A stretch of DNA of 9,883 nt from positions 1 through 9,883 of the forward strand of contig JBKPRD010000087.1 in the NCBI GenBank assembly GCA_046734415.1. Reading direction: 5' to 3'. The stretch comes from DATBLE01 sp046734415. GTDB lineage: Bacteria > Actinomycetota > Thermoleophilia > Gaiellales > Gaiellaceae. Every line of letters starts with the position of its first letter. The stretch's first letter is position 1. The notes under the pieces are model-generated. The model saw only the letters and a list, made by a program, of their open reading frames with translations. It searched no databases and was not told where the DNA came from. Positions 1-6,226 of this stretch are shown one piece after another. Position numbers and translations under genes: made by a program.

Positions 1-332
1 GTCGCGGCCGCGAATGCACCGATGCGCGAGTCGCGCATGATCTCGAGCGCCCGCGACCGCTCGGCCCCGAGTGCGTCGGCGGTGTCGGCCAGGGCGTCGA
101 CGTGCAGCCCGCCGGTCAGGAGGACGGCAACCCCGACCCCGAGCGCCCCGGCAACGATCGCCGGCAGCGGACCCTCGAGCGCGGCGGCGGTCGAGCCGCC
201 GACGACGCCGATCCCGGCGCCGACGAGGGGAAACAGCAGCGCACCGCGCGCGATGTCCGCCGCGGCGACGTCCACCCAGCGCCCGACCGGAATGCGAGTC
301 AGGAACGACACCGCCGCGACGGCGGCCCGCAC
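1..332 (-). CDS. cobS: CobS, adenosylcobinamide-GDP ribazoletransferase (partial, N-terminal part)
   Basis: Only the first 110 residues are present; the gene runs off the left edge of the window. CobS is an integral membrane enzyme that joins adenosylcobinamide-GDP to alpha-ribazole (or its phosphate), closing the nucleotide loop of cobalamin. The family's N-terminal pattern is visible: FLTRIPVGRW at residues 10-19, LLFPLVGAGIG at 32-42, the acidic signature GGLHVDALADTADALG at 74-89 (Asp-rich, expected to bind Mg2+ and the substrate phosphates) and MRDSRIGAF at 99-107. Hydrophobic Ala/Val/Leu/Gly-rich stretches between these fit membrane helices. I chose the GTG at 330-332 because it gives the usual short lead before the FLTR motif and lies 1 nt after the cobT stop codon. 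No clear ribosome binding site is seen, so translation probably depends on coupling to cobT. The identity is secure; the exact start is less so. Confidence 0.93.
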   Translation of the reverse strand, partial: MRAAVAAVSFLTRIPVGRWVDVAAADIARGALLFPLVGAGIGVVGGSTAAALEGPLPAIVAGALGVGVAVLLTGGLHVDALADTADALGAERSRALEIMRDSRIGAFAAA

Positions 333-333
333 A

Positions 334-1311
334 CTAGCCGTCGCGATCGCTGACTCCCGCCGACTCGAACGTCGCCATCTCGTCGAGGATCGCGAGCGCT
401 GCGCGCAGCACGGGGAGGGCCAGAGCCGCGCCGGTTCCCTCGCCCAGCCGGAGCCGGAGATCGAGCAGCGGCTCGAGCTCCAGCGCGTCGAGCACGACGC
501 GGTGACCGGGCTCCGGCGACAGATGGGCGGCGACCATCGCCTCCCGCGTCCCAGGCGAGACGCGCTCCGCGACCAGCGCCGCCGCACCGGTGATGAACCC
601 GTCGAGCAGCACGACAGATCGTCGGCGCGCCGCGCCCGCCGCGACGCCGGCGAGGAACGCGATCTCGAAGCCGCCGAGCGCGGCAAGCGTGCGGAGCGGG
701 TCGAGCCGCTCGGCACGGTTGACGGCGAGCGCCAGTCGCACAGCCTCGACCTTCCGCGCGAGGCCGCGGGCGTCGACGCCGGTGCCCGTTCCGGTCACTG
801 TCGCAGGCTCGACCGCGAGCAGCGCTGCGACGAGCGCCGAGGCGGACGTCGTGTTCCCGATGCCCATCTCGCCAAGCGCGACGATCCCGATACCCTCGTC
901 CGCGAGTGCACCGGCGACCTCGTCCCCCTGCCGGAGGCATTGCTCCGCCCGCTCGACCGTCATCGCCGGCCCCTCGGTGATGTCGTTGGTCCCCGCGCCG
1001 ACGCCGAGATCGAAGACGCGCAGCTCCGCCCCGGCGAGCCGCGCGAGGACGCAGATCGCCGCTCCGCCGGCCTCGAAGTTGGCGAGCATCTGCGCCGTCA
1101 CTTCCTGTGGGTAGGCACTGACACCGCGGGCGGCGACACCGTGGTCGGCGGCGGCGAGGACGACAGCCGAGCGCAGCGCTCCCGGGTTCGGGTCGCTGCG
1201 GATCTCTGCGATCCGGACGGCCAGCTCCTCGAGCCGCCCGAGGCTGCCCTGCGGCTTCGTCTTCCGGTCGAGGGCCGCCTGCGCCGCACGCGCGGCGTCA
1301 GAGCCGGTCAA
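334..1311 (-). CDS. cobT: CobT, nicotinate-nucleotide--dimethylbenzimidazole phosphoribosyltransferase
   Basis: CobT transfers phosphoribose from nicotinate mononucleotide to the lower-ligand base (5,6-dimethylbenzimidazole or a relative), giving the alpha-ribazole phosphate used by CobS. The 325-residue protein carries the family landmarks in order: KPQGSLGRLE at 19-28, DHGV at 56-59, VSAYPQEVTAQM at 64-75, GEMGIGNTTSAS at 147-158, LGGFEIAFLAG at 212-222, LDGFITGAAAL at 236-246, HLSPEPGH at 263-270 and LRLGEGTGAALA at 287-298. Glu291 in the last motif matches the catalytic base (Glu317) of the Salmonella enzyme. The protein is slightly shorter than the roughly 350-residue homologues, all at the N-terminus. 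The start is a TTG at 1309-1311, inside the end of cobU, preceded by a GGGGGA ribosome-binding sequence six bases upstream. It overlaps cobU by 14 nt and is followed 1 nt later by cobS. All expected active-site motifs are intact. Confidence 0.96.
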   Translation of the reverse strand: MTGSDAARAAQAALDRKTKPQGSLGRLEELAVRIAEIRSDPNPGALRSAVVLAAADHGVAARGVSAYPQEVTAQMLANFEAGGAAICVLARLAGAELRVFDLGVGAGTNDITEGPAMTVERAEQCLRQGDEVAGALADEGIGIVALGEMGIGNTTSASALVAALLAVEPATVTGTGTGVDARGLARKVEAVRLALAVNRAERLDPLRTLAALGGFEIAFLAGVAAGAARRRSVVLLDGFITGAAALVAERVSPGTREAMVAAHLSPEPGHRVVLDALELEPLLDLRLRLGEGTGAALALPVLRAALAILDEMATFESAGVSDRDG

Positions 1312-1807
1312 GCTCGATCCCCCGGCCGGCGACGACGAGCAGCGCCCGCTCCGCCGCGGCGGCGAACGTGCGGTTGACGGCGCCCAGGAGGTCGCGATAG
1401 CGCCGGCCGAGCGGCGTCGCGGGGACGATCCCCAGGCCGACCTCGTTCGACACGACGACCGTCAGCGCCGGCCGGTCGGTCGCCTGCCGCGCGACGGCCG
1501 CCGCCTCCTGCTCGATGTCGGCGTCCACTCGACCCGCCTCGACCAGGTTCGACACCCAGAGCGAGAGGCAGTCGACGACAACCGCCCCCTCCGGATCGAT
1601 CGAGTCGAGTGCGGCTCCGAGTGCGAGCGGCTCCTCGAGCGTCGTCCAGGCGGCGGGCCGCTCGGACCGGTGCCGCCGGATCCGCTCGGCCATCTCCTCG
1701 TCCCCGGCCACCGCCGTCGCGACGAGCGTCGCGGATGCTCCCGCCAGCCGCACCGCCAGCGCCGACTTGCCGCTGCGCGCGCCGCCGAGCAGCACCACCA
1801 GGCTCAA
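1298..1807 (-). CDS. cobU: CobU, adenosylcobinamide kinase / adenosylcobinamide-phosphate guanylyltransferase
   Basis: CobU is a cytoplasmic bifunctional enzyme. It phosphorylates adenosylcobinamide and then transfers GMP onto it through a guanylyl-histidine intermediate, making the activated substrate of CobS. The 169-residue product (Salmonella CobU is about 180) has the P-loop GGARSGKS at 8-15, the RIRRHRSERPAAWTTLEEP block at 42-60 with His46 as the expected guanylylated histidine, DCLSLWVSNL at 79-88, and VSNEVGLGIVPATPLGRRYR at 119-138. The open frame continues far upstream, but that part is the antiframe of the ABC ATPase gene and shows no CobU similarity. I prefer the TTG at 1805-1807, which makes a 4-nt TTGA overlap with the ATPase stop codon, like the ATGA and GTGA junctions upstream. 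A GTG at 1796-1798, three codons further in, is an alternative, since CobU proteins usually start very close to the P-loop. Neither has a clear ribosome binding site. Confidence 0.95.
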   Translation of the reverse strand: MSLVVLLGGARSGKSALAVRLAGASATLVATAVAGDEEMAERIRRHRSERPAAWTTLEEPLALGAALDSIDPEGAVVVDCLSLWVSNLVEAGRVDADIEQEAAAVARQATDRPALTVVVSNEVGLGIVPATPLGRRYRDLLGAVNRTFAAAAERALLVVAGRGIELDRL

Positions 1808-2565
1808 GCGCGCACCGGGATCACCGCGCCCTCGACGACCCGAACCCGCGCGCCGTAGTGCTCGGCGACGAGCGCCTCGGTGAGCACCTCGGCAGCGGCG
1901 CCCTGCGCGACGATCCGCCCTCCCGAGAGCAGCAGCAGGCGCGGCGCGTACTGCCCGGCGAGTGTCAGGTCGTGCATCGCGGCGACGACCGTCAGGCCGG
2001 CGTCGAGCCGCAGCGCGTCGATCAGCTCCAGCGCCTCCTGCTGGCGGCCGGCGTCGAGCGCGGTCGTCGGCTCGTCGAGGAGCAGCAGCGGCGCCTCCTG
2101 CGCGAGCGCCCGTGCGAGCACGGCGCGCTGGCGCTCTCCCCCCGAGAGCGTGCCGAGCTGCCGCTCGGCGAGCCCCGCCAGATCGAGCCGGGCGAGCGCC
2201 TGCTCGACGGCGGAGTGGTCGCGACGCCCCTCCCTCCCGGCATAGGAGACGTACGGCGTCCGGCCGAGGAGCACGTACTCCCGGACCGTCATCCCGGCGG
2301 GCATCAGCGGCACCTGCGGGACGACCGCGAGGCGCCGGGCGAGCTCGCGTCGCCCGAGCCGGCGCAGGGGCTGCCCGTCGAGCGCCACCGTGCCGCGGTG
2401 GTCGACCAGGCCGGCGAGCGCGCGCAGCAGCGTCGACTTGCCGGCTCCGTTCGGCCCGATCAGCGTCACCCACTCGCCGTGCTCGACCGAGAAGGAGACG
2501 CCGTCGACGATCGTGCGGCGCCCGAGCTCGACCGTCAGCCGGTCGACCGCGAGAGCGGCGCTCAC
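1804..2565 (-). CDS. ABC transporter ATP-binding protein of a corrinoid/iron-siderophore-type importer (BtuD-like)
   Basis: This 253-residue protein is the cytoplasmic nucleotide-binding subunit of the importer encoded by the two genes upstream. It shows a complete ATPase core: Walker A GPNGAGKST at 37-45, the Q-loop glutamine in VVPQ at 81-84, the signature LSGGERQR at 140-147, Walker B LLLLDEP at 160-166, the D-loop TALD at 168-171 and the switch histidine in AAMHD at 195-199. The subgroup is the FecE/FhuC/BtuD class, which powers vitamin B12 and iron-chelate uptake. Corrinoid as substrate is inferred from the B12 riboswitch at the head of the operon and from the cobUTS genes behind it. The GTG start at 2563-2565 overlaps the permease stop codon as GTGA and has an AGGA ribosome-binding sequence five bases upstream. 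The upstream open frame beyond this GTG is a shadow of the permease gene. btuD is the usual name if the B12 role is confirmed. Confidence 0.94.
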   Translation of the reverse strand: MSAALAVDRLTVELGRRTIVDGVSFSVEHGEWVTLIGPNGAGKSTLLRALAGLVDHRGTVALDGQPLRRLGRRELARRLAVVPQVPLMPAGMTVREYVLLGRTPYVSYAGREGRRDHSAVEQALARLDLAGLAERQLGTLSGGERQRAVLARALAQEAPLLLLDEPTTALDAGRQQEALELIDALRLDAGLTVVAAMHDLTLAGQYAPRLLLLSGGRIVAQGAAAEVLTEALVAEHYGARVRVVEGAVIPVRA

Positions 2566-3584
2566 ACGGCCATCCTGCGCGAGGTGCGAAGGACGATCGC
2601 GAAGAACGGCGCGCCGAAGAACGCGGTGACGACGCCGATCGGCAGCTCGGCGGGCGACAGCGCCGTGCGGGCGATCACGTCGGTGAGCACGAGAAAGCCC
2701 GCCCCGACCATGACCGACAGCGGCAGGAGCAGCCGGTAGCTCGGCCCGGCGACGAGGCGGATCGCGTGCGGAACGATGATCCCGACGAACCCGATCAGGC
2801 CGCTGACGGCGACGGCGGCCGCGGTCCCTACGGTCGCGCAGATCACGACGACGAGCCGCACGTGTCCGACGTGCACGCCGAGCGTCGCCGCCTCCTCGTC
2901 CCCCACGCTGAGCACGTCGAGCAGCCGGCGGTGAATGAGGATGCCGACGACCGCGACGGCGACGTACGGGAGCAGGATCTCGACGTCGTCCCAGCCCGAG
3001 CTCGGGAGTCGGCCCAGGATCCACGAGTAGACCTCCTGCAGCGTGTCGGAGTGCTGCTGCTGGAGGTAGGTCTGCACGGCGGTGAAGAACGACGCGACCG
3101 TCACGCCGGCGAGCACGAGCGTCGCGCCGCCACTCCCCCTCCCTGCGGACCGCCCGATCGCGTACGCCAGCGCGACGGCGATGCTCGCGCCGAGGAACGC
3201 CGCCGGCGGCAGCGCGTTGTGGAAGCCGAAACCGTTCGGCAGGTACACGACGGCGATCGTCGCGCCGAGGCCCGCGCCGGCCGCGACTCCCAGCAGGTAC
3301 GGATCCGCGAGCGGGTTGTGGAAGACGCCCTGGTAGGACGCTCCGGCAACCGCGAGCATCGCCCCGACGAGTGCGCCGAGGACGACCCGCGGCAGCCGGA
3401 TGTCCCAGAAGATCGACTCCTGGGTCGGCGAGAGAGGCGTCTGCAGGTGCACGAACGGGAGCCGCGCGACGATCGACTGCACCGCGTCGCCGAGCCCGAT
3501 GTGCACGGGCCCGACGAGCGCGCCGGTCAGGAGCGCCGCGACGAGGAACGCCGCCGCAGCCACGATCCAGAGCCGTGGCGTCAT
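2562..3584 (-). CDS. FecCD-family ABC permease, probable corrinoid importer (BtuC-like)
   Basis: This 340-residue membrane protein belongs to the FecCD/BtuC family, whose members form homodimeric channels with about ten helices per subunit. Visible landmarks are RLPRVVLGALVGAMLAVAG at 63-81, the conserved NPLADPYLLGVAAGAGLGA at 90-108, VLAGVTVASFFTAVQT at 147-162, SWILGRL at 167-173, GDEEAATLGV at 208-217 (the cytoplasmic coupling helix that contacts the ATPase), GLIGFVGIIVPHAIR at 252-266, and ELPIGVVTAFFGAPFF at 313-328. A hydrophobic first helix covers roughly residues 5-25, and length and motif order are normal for the family. The ATG at 3582-3584 overlaps the stop of the binding-protein gene as ATGA. 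The open frame upstream of that ATG is a shadow of the binding-protein gene. As with the other importer subunits, specificity for cobalamin or cobinamide comes from the riboswitch and the downstream cob genes, because sequence alone does not separate B12 from siderophore permeases. Confidence 0.95.
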   Translation of the reverse strand: MTPRLWIVAAAAFLVAALLTGALVGPVHIGLGDAVQSIVARLPFVHLQTPLSPTQESIFWDIRLPRVVLGALVGAMLAVAGASYQGVFHNPLADPYLLGVAAGAGLGATIAVVYLPNGFGFHNALPPAAFLGASIAVALAYAIGRSAGRGSGGATLVLAGVTVASFFTAVQTYLQQQHSDTLQEVYSWILGRLPSSGWDDVEILLPYVAVAVVGILIHRRLLDVLSVGDEEAATLGVHVGHVRLVVVICATVGTAAAVAVSGLIGFVGIIVPHAIRLVAGPSYRLLLPLSVMVGAGFLVLTDVIARTALSPAELPIGVVTAFFGAPFFAIVLRTSRRMAV

Positions 3585-4420
3585 CGCCTCAGATGCGCCA
3601 GCGCGGCGGCGACGGCCCGGACGAAGTTGACGATTCGCGGGCCCCAGCGCGAGGCGATCGAGTCGTCGATGCGGACGATCGTTCCGGTCTTGACGGCGGC
3701 GACGTTCTTCCAGCCCGCGCGCGCCGCGACCGTCCGCGACGTCTGGCCGCAGCACCTGATGTCGGCGAGCACGACGATGTCGGGGCTGGCGGAGACGACG
3801 TACTCGGCGGAGAGCTTCGGGTAGCCGGTGCCATCCTTGTCCGCCGCGTCCGCGATGTTCTTCAGGCCGAACAGCGAGTAGATCTGCCCGATGAACGTCT
3901 TCGACGTCGCCGAGTACAGGTCCGGCTCGAGCTCGTGGTAGACGCTGAGACCGCGCGCGCGAGGCGCGCCGGCGGCGACGAGCCGCCGGATCTGCGCCTT
4001 CATCCTGGTGACGAGCGCACGGGCCGGGGCGGCGTGGCCGCTGACCGCCCCGAGCTGGACGATCTGCGCGTAGGCCTGCGCCAGGGTCTTCGCCGCGTCC
4101 TGGACGAGGACGCGGATCCCGAGCCCGCGGAGCGTCGAGGAGAGGCCGTTCGGGTCGTACGCGACGACGACGAGATCGGGCTTGTAGCCGGCGATCGCCT
4201 CGACGTTGGGCGTGAAGCCGGAGAGCTTCGTCCGGGGCGCGCCGGCGGGGTAATCCGACTGGTCGTCGACGGCGACCACCTGCTTCCCTGCGCCGATCGC
4301 GAACAACGTCTCCGTTGCTGTGGGTGACAACGAGACGATTCGCTGCGGCGGCGTCGCAGACGAGGCTGAACCGGCCACGGCGAGGACGCCGAGAAGAACG
4401 AGAACGAGGAGCTTCGACAC
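3581..4420 (-). CDS. ABC transporter substrate-binding protein, probable cobalamin/cobinamide binder (BtuF-like)
   Basis: This 279-residue exported protein is the extracytoplasmic solute receptor of the importer. Residues 1-22 form a Sec-type signal (MSK, then a long Leu/Val core, then AGSASSA). The mature part is a helical-backbone-type binding fold: RIVSLSPTATETLFAIG at 27-43 is the standard opening of BtuF/FhuD-like proteins, GFTPNVEAIAGYKPDLVVV at 68-86 closes the first lobe, YPKLSAEYVVSASPDIVVLA at 200-219 lies in the second lobe, and ASRWGPRIVNFV at 246-257 is near the end. A Cys pair (213-214, in IRCCGQT) lies in the second lobe. No lipobox cysteine follows the signal, which is unusual for a solute receptor in a single-membrane organism, where anchoring is normally needed. 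The start is the GTG at 4418-4420, with GGGAGG four bases upstream. It is the first gene after the B12 riboswitch, which supports a corrinoid ligand. Confidence 0.9.
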   Translation of the reverse strand: MSKLLVLVLLGVLAVAGSASSATPPQRIVSLSPTATETLFAIGAGKQVVAVDDQSDYPAGAPRTKLSGFTPNVEAIAGYKPDLVVVAYDPNGLSSTLRGLGIRVLVQDAAKTLAQAYAQIVQLGAVSGHAAPARALVTRMKAQIRRLVAAGAPRARGLSVYHELEPDLYSATSKTFIGQIYSLFGLKNIADAADKDGTGYPKLSAEYVVSASPDIVVLADIRCCGQTSRTVAARAGWKNVAAVKTGTIVRIDDSIASRWGPRIVNFVRAVAAALAHLRR

Positions 4421-4460
4421 GAATCCTCCCTTCCGCGAGGGGTTCGACGTTTCCGCGGCG

Positions 4461-4605
4461 GCCGGCAGGTCTTCTGACTCGGGGCTCCCCTACGCCGGCC
4501 TTCCCGGGCTTCCCCAGTGGCACTGCGGGCGGAGGGCATCTCCCCTCACAGCGGCGGGACCGTCCCGGATTCGCACCGGGTTCCCTCACCGTTCGCCTAG
4601 CGAGC
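4461..4605 (-). promoter_or_regulatory. Cobalamin (AdoCbl-type) riboswitch
   Basis: Read on the minus strand, this leader has the hallmark cobalamin-riboswitch blocks in order. GGTGAGGGAACCCGGTGCG begins at 4590, followed by AATCCGGGACGGTCCCGC and CGCTGTGA. The B12 box GCCACTG is at 4521-4515, then GGGAAGCCCGGGAAGG, and the closing AGTCAGAAGACCTGCC is at 4479-4464. The outer boundaries are approximate. Binding of a cobalamin coenzyme is expected to lower expression of the six-gene importer and cobUTS operon that follows. Between the aptamer and the btuF-like start (4421-4463) I see a short CCGCG/CGCGG pairing and a CCTC that could pair with the GAGG of the ribosome binding site. There is no U-rich terminator tract. 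Translational control by hiding the ribosome binding site is therefore more likely than transcription termination, but this is an inference from eye-drawn pairing. Confidence 0.95.
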
Positions 4606-4607
4606 GG

Positions 4608-4617
4608 ACCCTATCAT
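4608..4617. promoter_or_regulatory. Candidate overlapping divergent -10 elements
   Basis: The minus strand reads TAGGGT at 4613-4608, about ten bases before the likely 5' end of the riboswitch. The plus strand reads TATCAT at 4612-4617, ten bases from the T of the hexamer's end to the VanZ-like GTG at 4627. Both fit the loose actinobacterial TAnnnT pattern and share two bases. Neither has a recognisable TTGACA-like -35 box at normal spacing. The plus-strand spacing would allow a leaderless or nearly leaderless message for the VanZ-like gene. This is a tentative reading of short motifs in GC-rich DNA. Confidence 0.3.
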
Positions 4618-4626
4618 CGGAGGCAG

Positions 4627-4980
4627 GTGTCCTCCTCGCGGCTTCTGCTCGTCTGGCTGCCCGTCCTCCTCTGGGCGGGGCTGATCTTCGGGCTCTCCTC
4701 GATCCCGGACCTCGGCACCGGCCTCGGCACGTTGGACCTCGTCCTCCGCAAGATCGCGCACTTCTTGCAGTACGCGATCCTCGGCGCGCTGCTGGTACGC
4801 GCGCTGCGGAACGAGGTACTTGCCGTGGCCGCGGGAGTTGCCTACGCCGCATCCGACGAGCTGCACCAGCACTTCGTCCCCGGCCGCCACGCGGCGGTCC
4901 GCGACGTCGTGATCGACGCCGCCGGCGTGCTCGCCGGTGTCCTGCTCCTACAATCGAGGGCATGGAGCGCAAGGAGGTAG
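4627..4980 (+). CDS. VanZ-family membrane protein
   Basis: This 117-residue protein has the VanZ-like pattern: a first membrane helix (about 6-23) ending in FGLSSIPDL at 21-29, a second segment RKIAHFLQYAILGALLVRAL at 41-60 with the conserved His45 and Tyr49, the signature SDELHQHFVPGRH at 76-88, and VRDVVIDAAGVLAG at 91-104. VanZ itself raises teicoplanin resistance in enterococci. The many chromosomal relatives such as this one are mostly uncharacterised and are thought to act at the cell envelope, so no resistance role is claimed. The GTG at 4627-4629 is the best start: GGAGG ends three bases before it and the protein has typical family length from there, while the longer open frame upstream only runs antisense to the riboswitch and btuF. 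Its 3' end overlaps the next gene by 19 nt. It is divergent from the B12 operon and has no evident functional link to it. Confidence 0.88.
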   Translation: MSSSRLLLVWLPVLLWAGLIFGLSSIPDLGTGLGTLDLVLRKIAHFLQYAILGALLVRALRNEVLAVAAGVAYAASDELHQHFVPGRHAAVRDVVIDAAGVLAGVLLLQSRAWSARR

Positions 4981-5183
4981 GAGACCGTCAGCTCGACGCG
5001 CTGCTCGCGCGCCTCGACCGGCTGACGGCCGAGGTCCACCAGCTCAACCGCCGGCTCGACGCGGGCGAGCACCTCGCGCCGGTCGTGCACGAGCTGCGGC
5101 TGCTGAACGAGTCGCTCTCGGCGCTGGCGTACGCAGCGCTGGGTCAGGCCGGGCCGCAGGTGCGGCGCCGGCGCGCGTCCTAA
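4962..5183 (+). CDS. Small helical hypothetical protein coupled to the VanZ-like gene
   Basis: I do not recognise this 73-residue protein. Its first half, DRQLDALLARLDRLTAEVHQ (8-27) onward to about residue 34, has Leu at heptad-like spacing among charged residues and would form an amphipathic helix or short coiled coil. A second helical stretch, VVHELRLLNESLSALAYAAL, follows at 41-60, and the tail is basic (VRRRRAS). There is no signal peptide, membrane helix or cysteine. The ATG at 4962-4964 lies inside the end of the VanZ-like gene (19-nt overlap) with GAGGG one base upstream, too close to be a good ribosome binding site, so translational coupling is likely. Its TAA stop overlaps the stop of the convergent dehydrogenase gene. 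Support for it being real is the intact frame, the operon-like position and the helix-compatible composition. An alternative is that it is a chance open frame in GC-rich DNA. Confidence 0.65.
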   Translation: MERKEVGDRQLDALLARLDRLTAEVHQLNRRLDAGEHLAPVVHELRLLNESLSALAYAALGQAGPQVRRRRAS

Positions 5184-6226
5184 GGGCCGGCGATGCGGTA
5201 GACGACGCCGCCGCTGGTAACGGCGTAGAGACCGCCGCGCGCGTCCTCGCCGAACGACGTCAGTCCCTCGATGCGGTACGGCTCGCGGCGCACGTCCGTC
5301 GCCTGGCCGTCCGCGATGCGGAGGGTCCAGACCGTCCCGGAGCAGTAGTCGCCATAGATATACCGGCCGATGAGGTCCGGCTGCGCCTTCCCGCGGTAGA
5401 CGAGTCCACCGGTCACCGAGCAGCCGTCGTCGTGGCTGTAGATCTCCACCGGCCGGACGTACCTCCCGCGCGTGTCGAGCGTACGGCTCGAGTCGTAGGG
5501 GGCGTCGCCCTCGTACACCGCCCACCCGAAGTTCAGCTGCGTCCCGAGCTGCGCGCGCGGCACGTAGTCGATCTCCTCCCAGGCGTTCTCCCCGACGTCC
5601 GCGATGTAGAGGTCGCCGGTCGCGCGGTCGAACGAGAATCGCCACGGGTTCCGGAGGCCGTAGGCGAAGAGCTGCGGCTTCGCGCCGCGGCGGTCGACGT
5701 CGAGCTTCCAGATCTTCGCCAGCTTGCTCGTCAGGGTCTGGCCGTAGTTGTGCGGGTCGCCGCCGGCGCCGCCGTCGCCGAGGCCGATGTACAGCCGCCC
5801 GTCGGGGCCGAACGCAAGCTGCCCGCCGTTGTGGTTCGGGTAGGGCTGGCGCTGGTAGAAGAGCTGCCGCGCGGACGAGAGGATCGCCGTGCGACCGTTC
5901 GAGCGGTACTGGACGACGCGGGTGTTGCCCGCGGTGTCCGTGTAGTCGACGTAGAAGAGGCGGTTCTTCGCGTACCGGGGGTGGAAGGCGACGGAAAGCA
6001 GGCCGCGCTCACCGCCGCTCGAGACGCGCGTGTGGATGTCCAGGAACGGCTGCGCGCGCAGCCGGCCACGATCGACCACCCGGATCACGCCGCTCTGCTC
6101 GACGACGTAGAGCCGGCCGGGCTCGCTCGCGGGGGCGGCGAGGTGCGTCAGCGGCCCGAGGCCGCGCGCAACGACGGTCGGTGGAGCTGCGAGCGCGAGG
6201 ACGCTGGCAAGGAGCGCGGCGACCAC
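5180..6226 (-). CDS. PQQ-dependent glucose/sorbosone-dehydrogenase-family protein (secreted beta-propeller)
   Basis: This 348-residue protein belongs to the glucose/sorbosone dehydrogenase family: soluble six-bladed propellers that, in characterised members, oxidise aldose sugars with bound PQQ and calcium (soluble glucose dehydrogenase, E. coli YliI). Family blocks are ERGLLSVAFHP at 73-83, NHNGGQLAFGPDG at 131-143 with His132 as the expected catalytic base, GLGDGG at 148-153, YGLRNPWRFSFD at 189-200 with the PQQ-binding-type Arg, DVGENAWEEID at 210-220, SVTGGLVYRG at 270-279 and YGDYCSG at 281-287. Cys269 and Cys285 could form a disulfide in the exported protein. Residues 1-20 are a hydrophobic export signal, unusually without a positive charge. 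The GTG at 6224-6226 is the first possible start after an in-frame stop at 6251-6253. It follows the second TrkA gene by 35 nt, and a TACGGT hexamer six bases before the GTG could alternatively give it its own leaderless promoter. The substrate is unknown, and the family includes members of unproven activity. Confidence 0.92.
   Translation of the reverse strand: MVAALLASVLALAAPPTVVARGLGPLTHLAAPASEPGRLYVVEQSGVIRVVDRGRLRAQPFLDIHTRVSSGGERGLLSVAFHPRYAKNRLFYVDYTDTAGNTRVVQYRSNGRTAILSSARQLFYQRQPYPNHNGGQLAFGPDGRLYIGLGDGGAGGDPHNYGQTLTSKLAKIWKLDVDRRGAKPQLFAYGLRNPWRFSFDRATGDLYIADVGENAWEEIDYVPRAQLGTQLNFGWAVYEGDAPYDSSRTLDTRGRYVRPVEIYSHDDGCSVTGGLVYRGKAQPDLIGRYIYGDYCSGTVWTLRIADGQATDVRREPYRIEGLTSFGEDARGGLYAVTSGGVVYRIAGP

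Noticed and set aside
22..1377. A 451-codon plus-strand frame opposite cobS, cobT and cobU.
   Set aside because: Its composition is that of an antisense shadow, whereas the minus strand carries all conserved CobS, CobT and CobU motifs.
1298..2473. A long frame that looks like an extra domain fused to the N-terminus of CobU.
   Set aside because: The added part is the antiframe of the ABC ATPase gene (Arg/Ala-rich, no fold). CobU similarity begins exactly at the LLGGARSGKS P-loop just after the TTG at 1807.
1804..3024. An N-terminal extension of the ABC ATPase.
   Set aside because: The extension lies in the wrong frame of the permease gene. The GTGA junction with a ribosome binding site gives a normal-length ATPase.
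2562..4589. A 675-codon frame suggesting a binding-protein/permease fusion.
   Set aside because: The upstream part is out of frame with the binding-protein gene and has arginine-rich shadow composition. The permease starts at the ATG overlapping the upstream stop.
4315..4626. An upstream extension of the VanZ-like gene through the riboswitch region.
   Set aside because: The extension is only antisense to the riboswitch and btuF, whereas a GTG with a GGAGG sequence gives the usual VanZ-like length.
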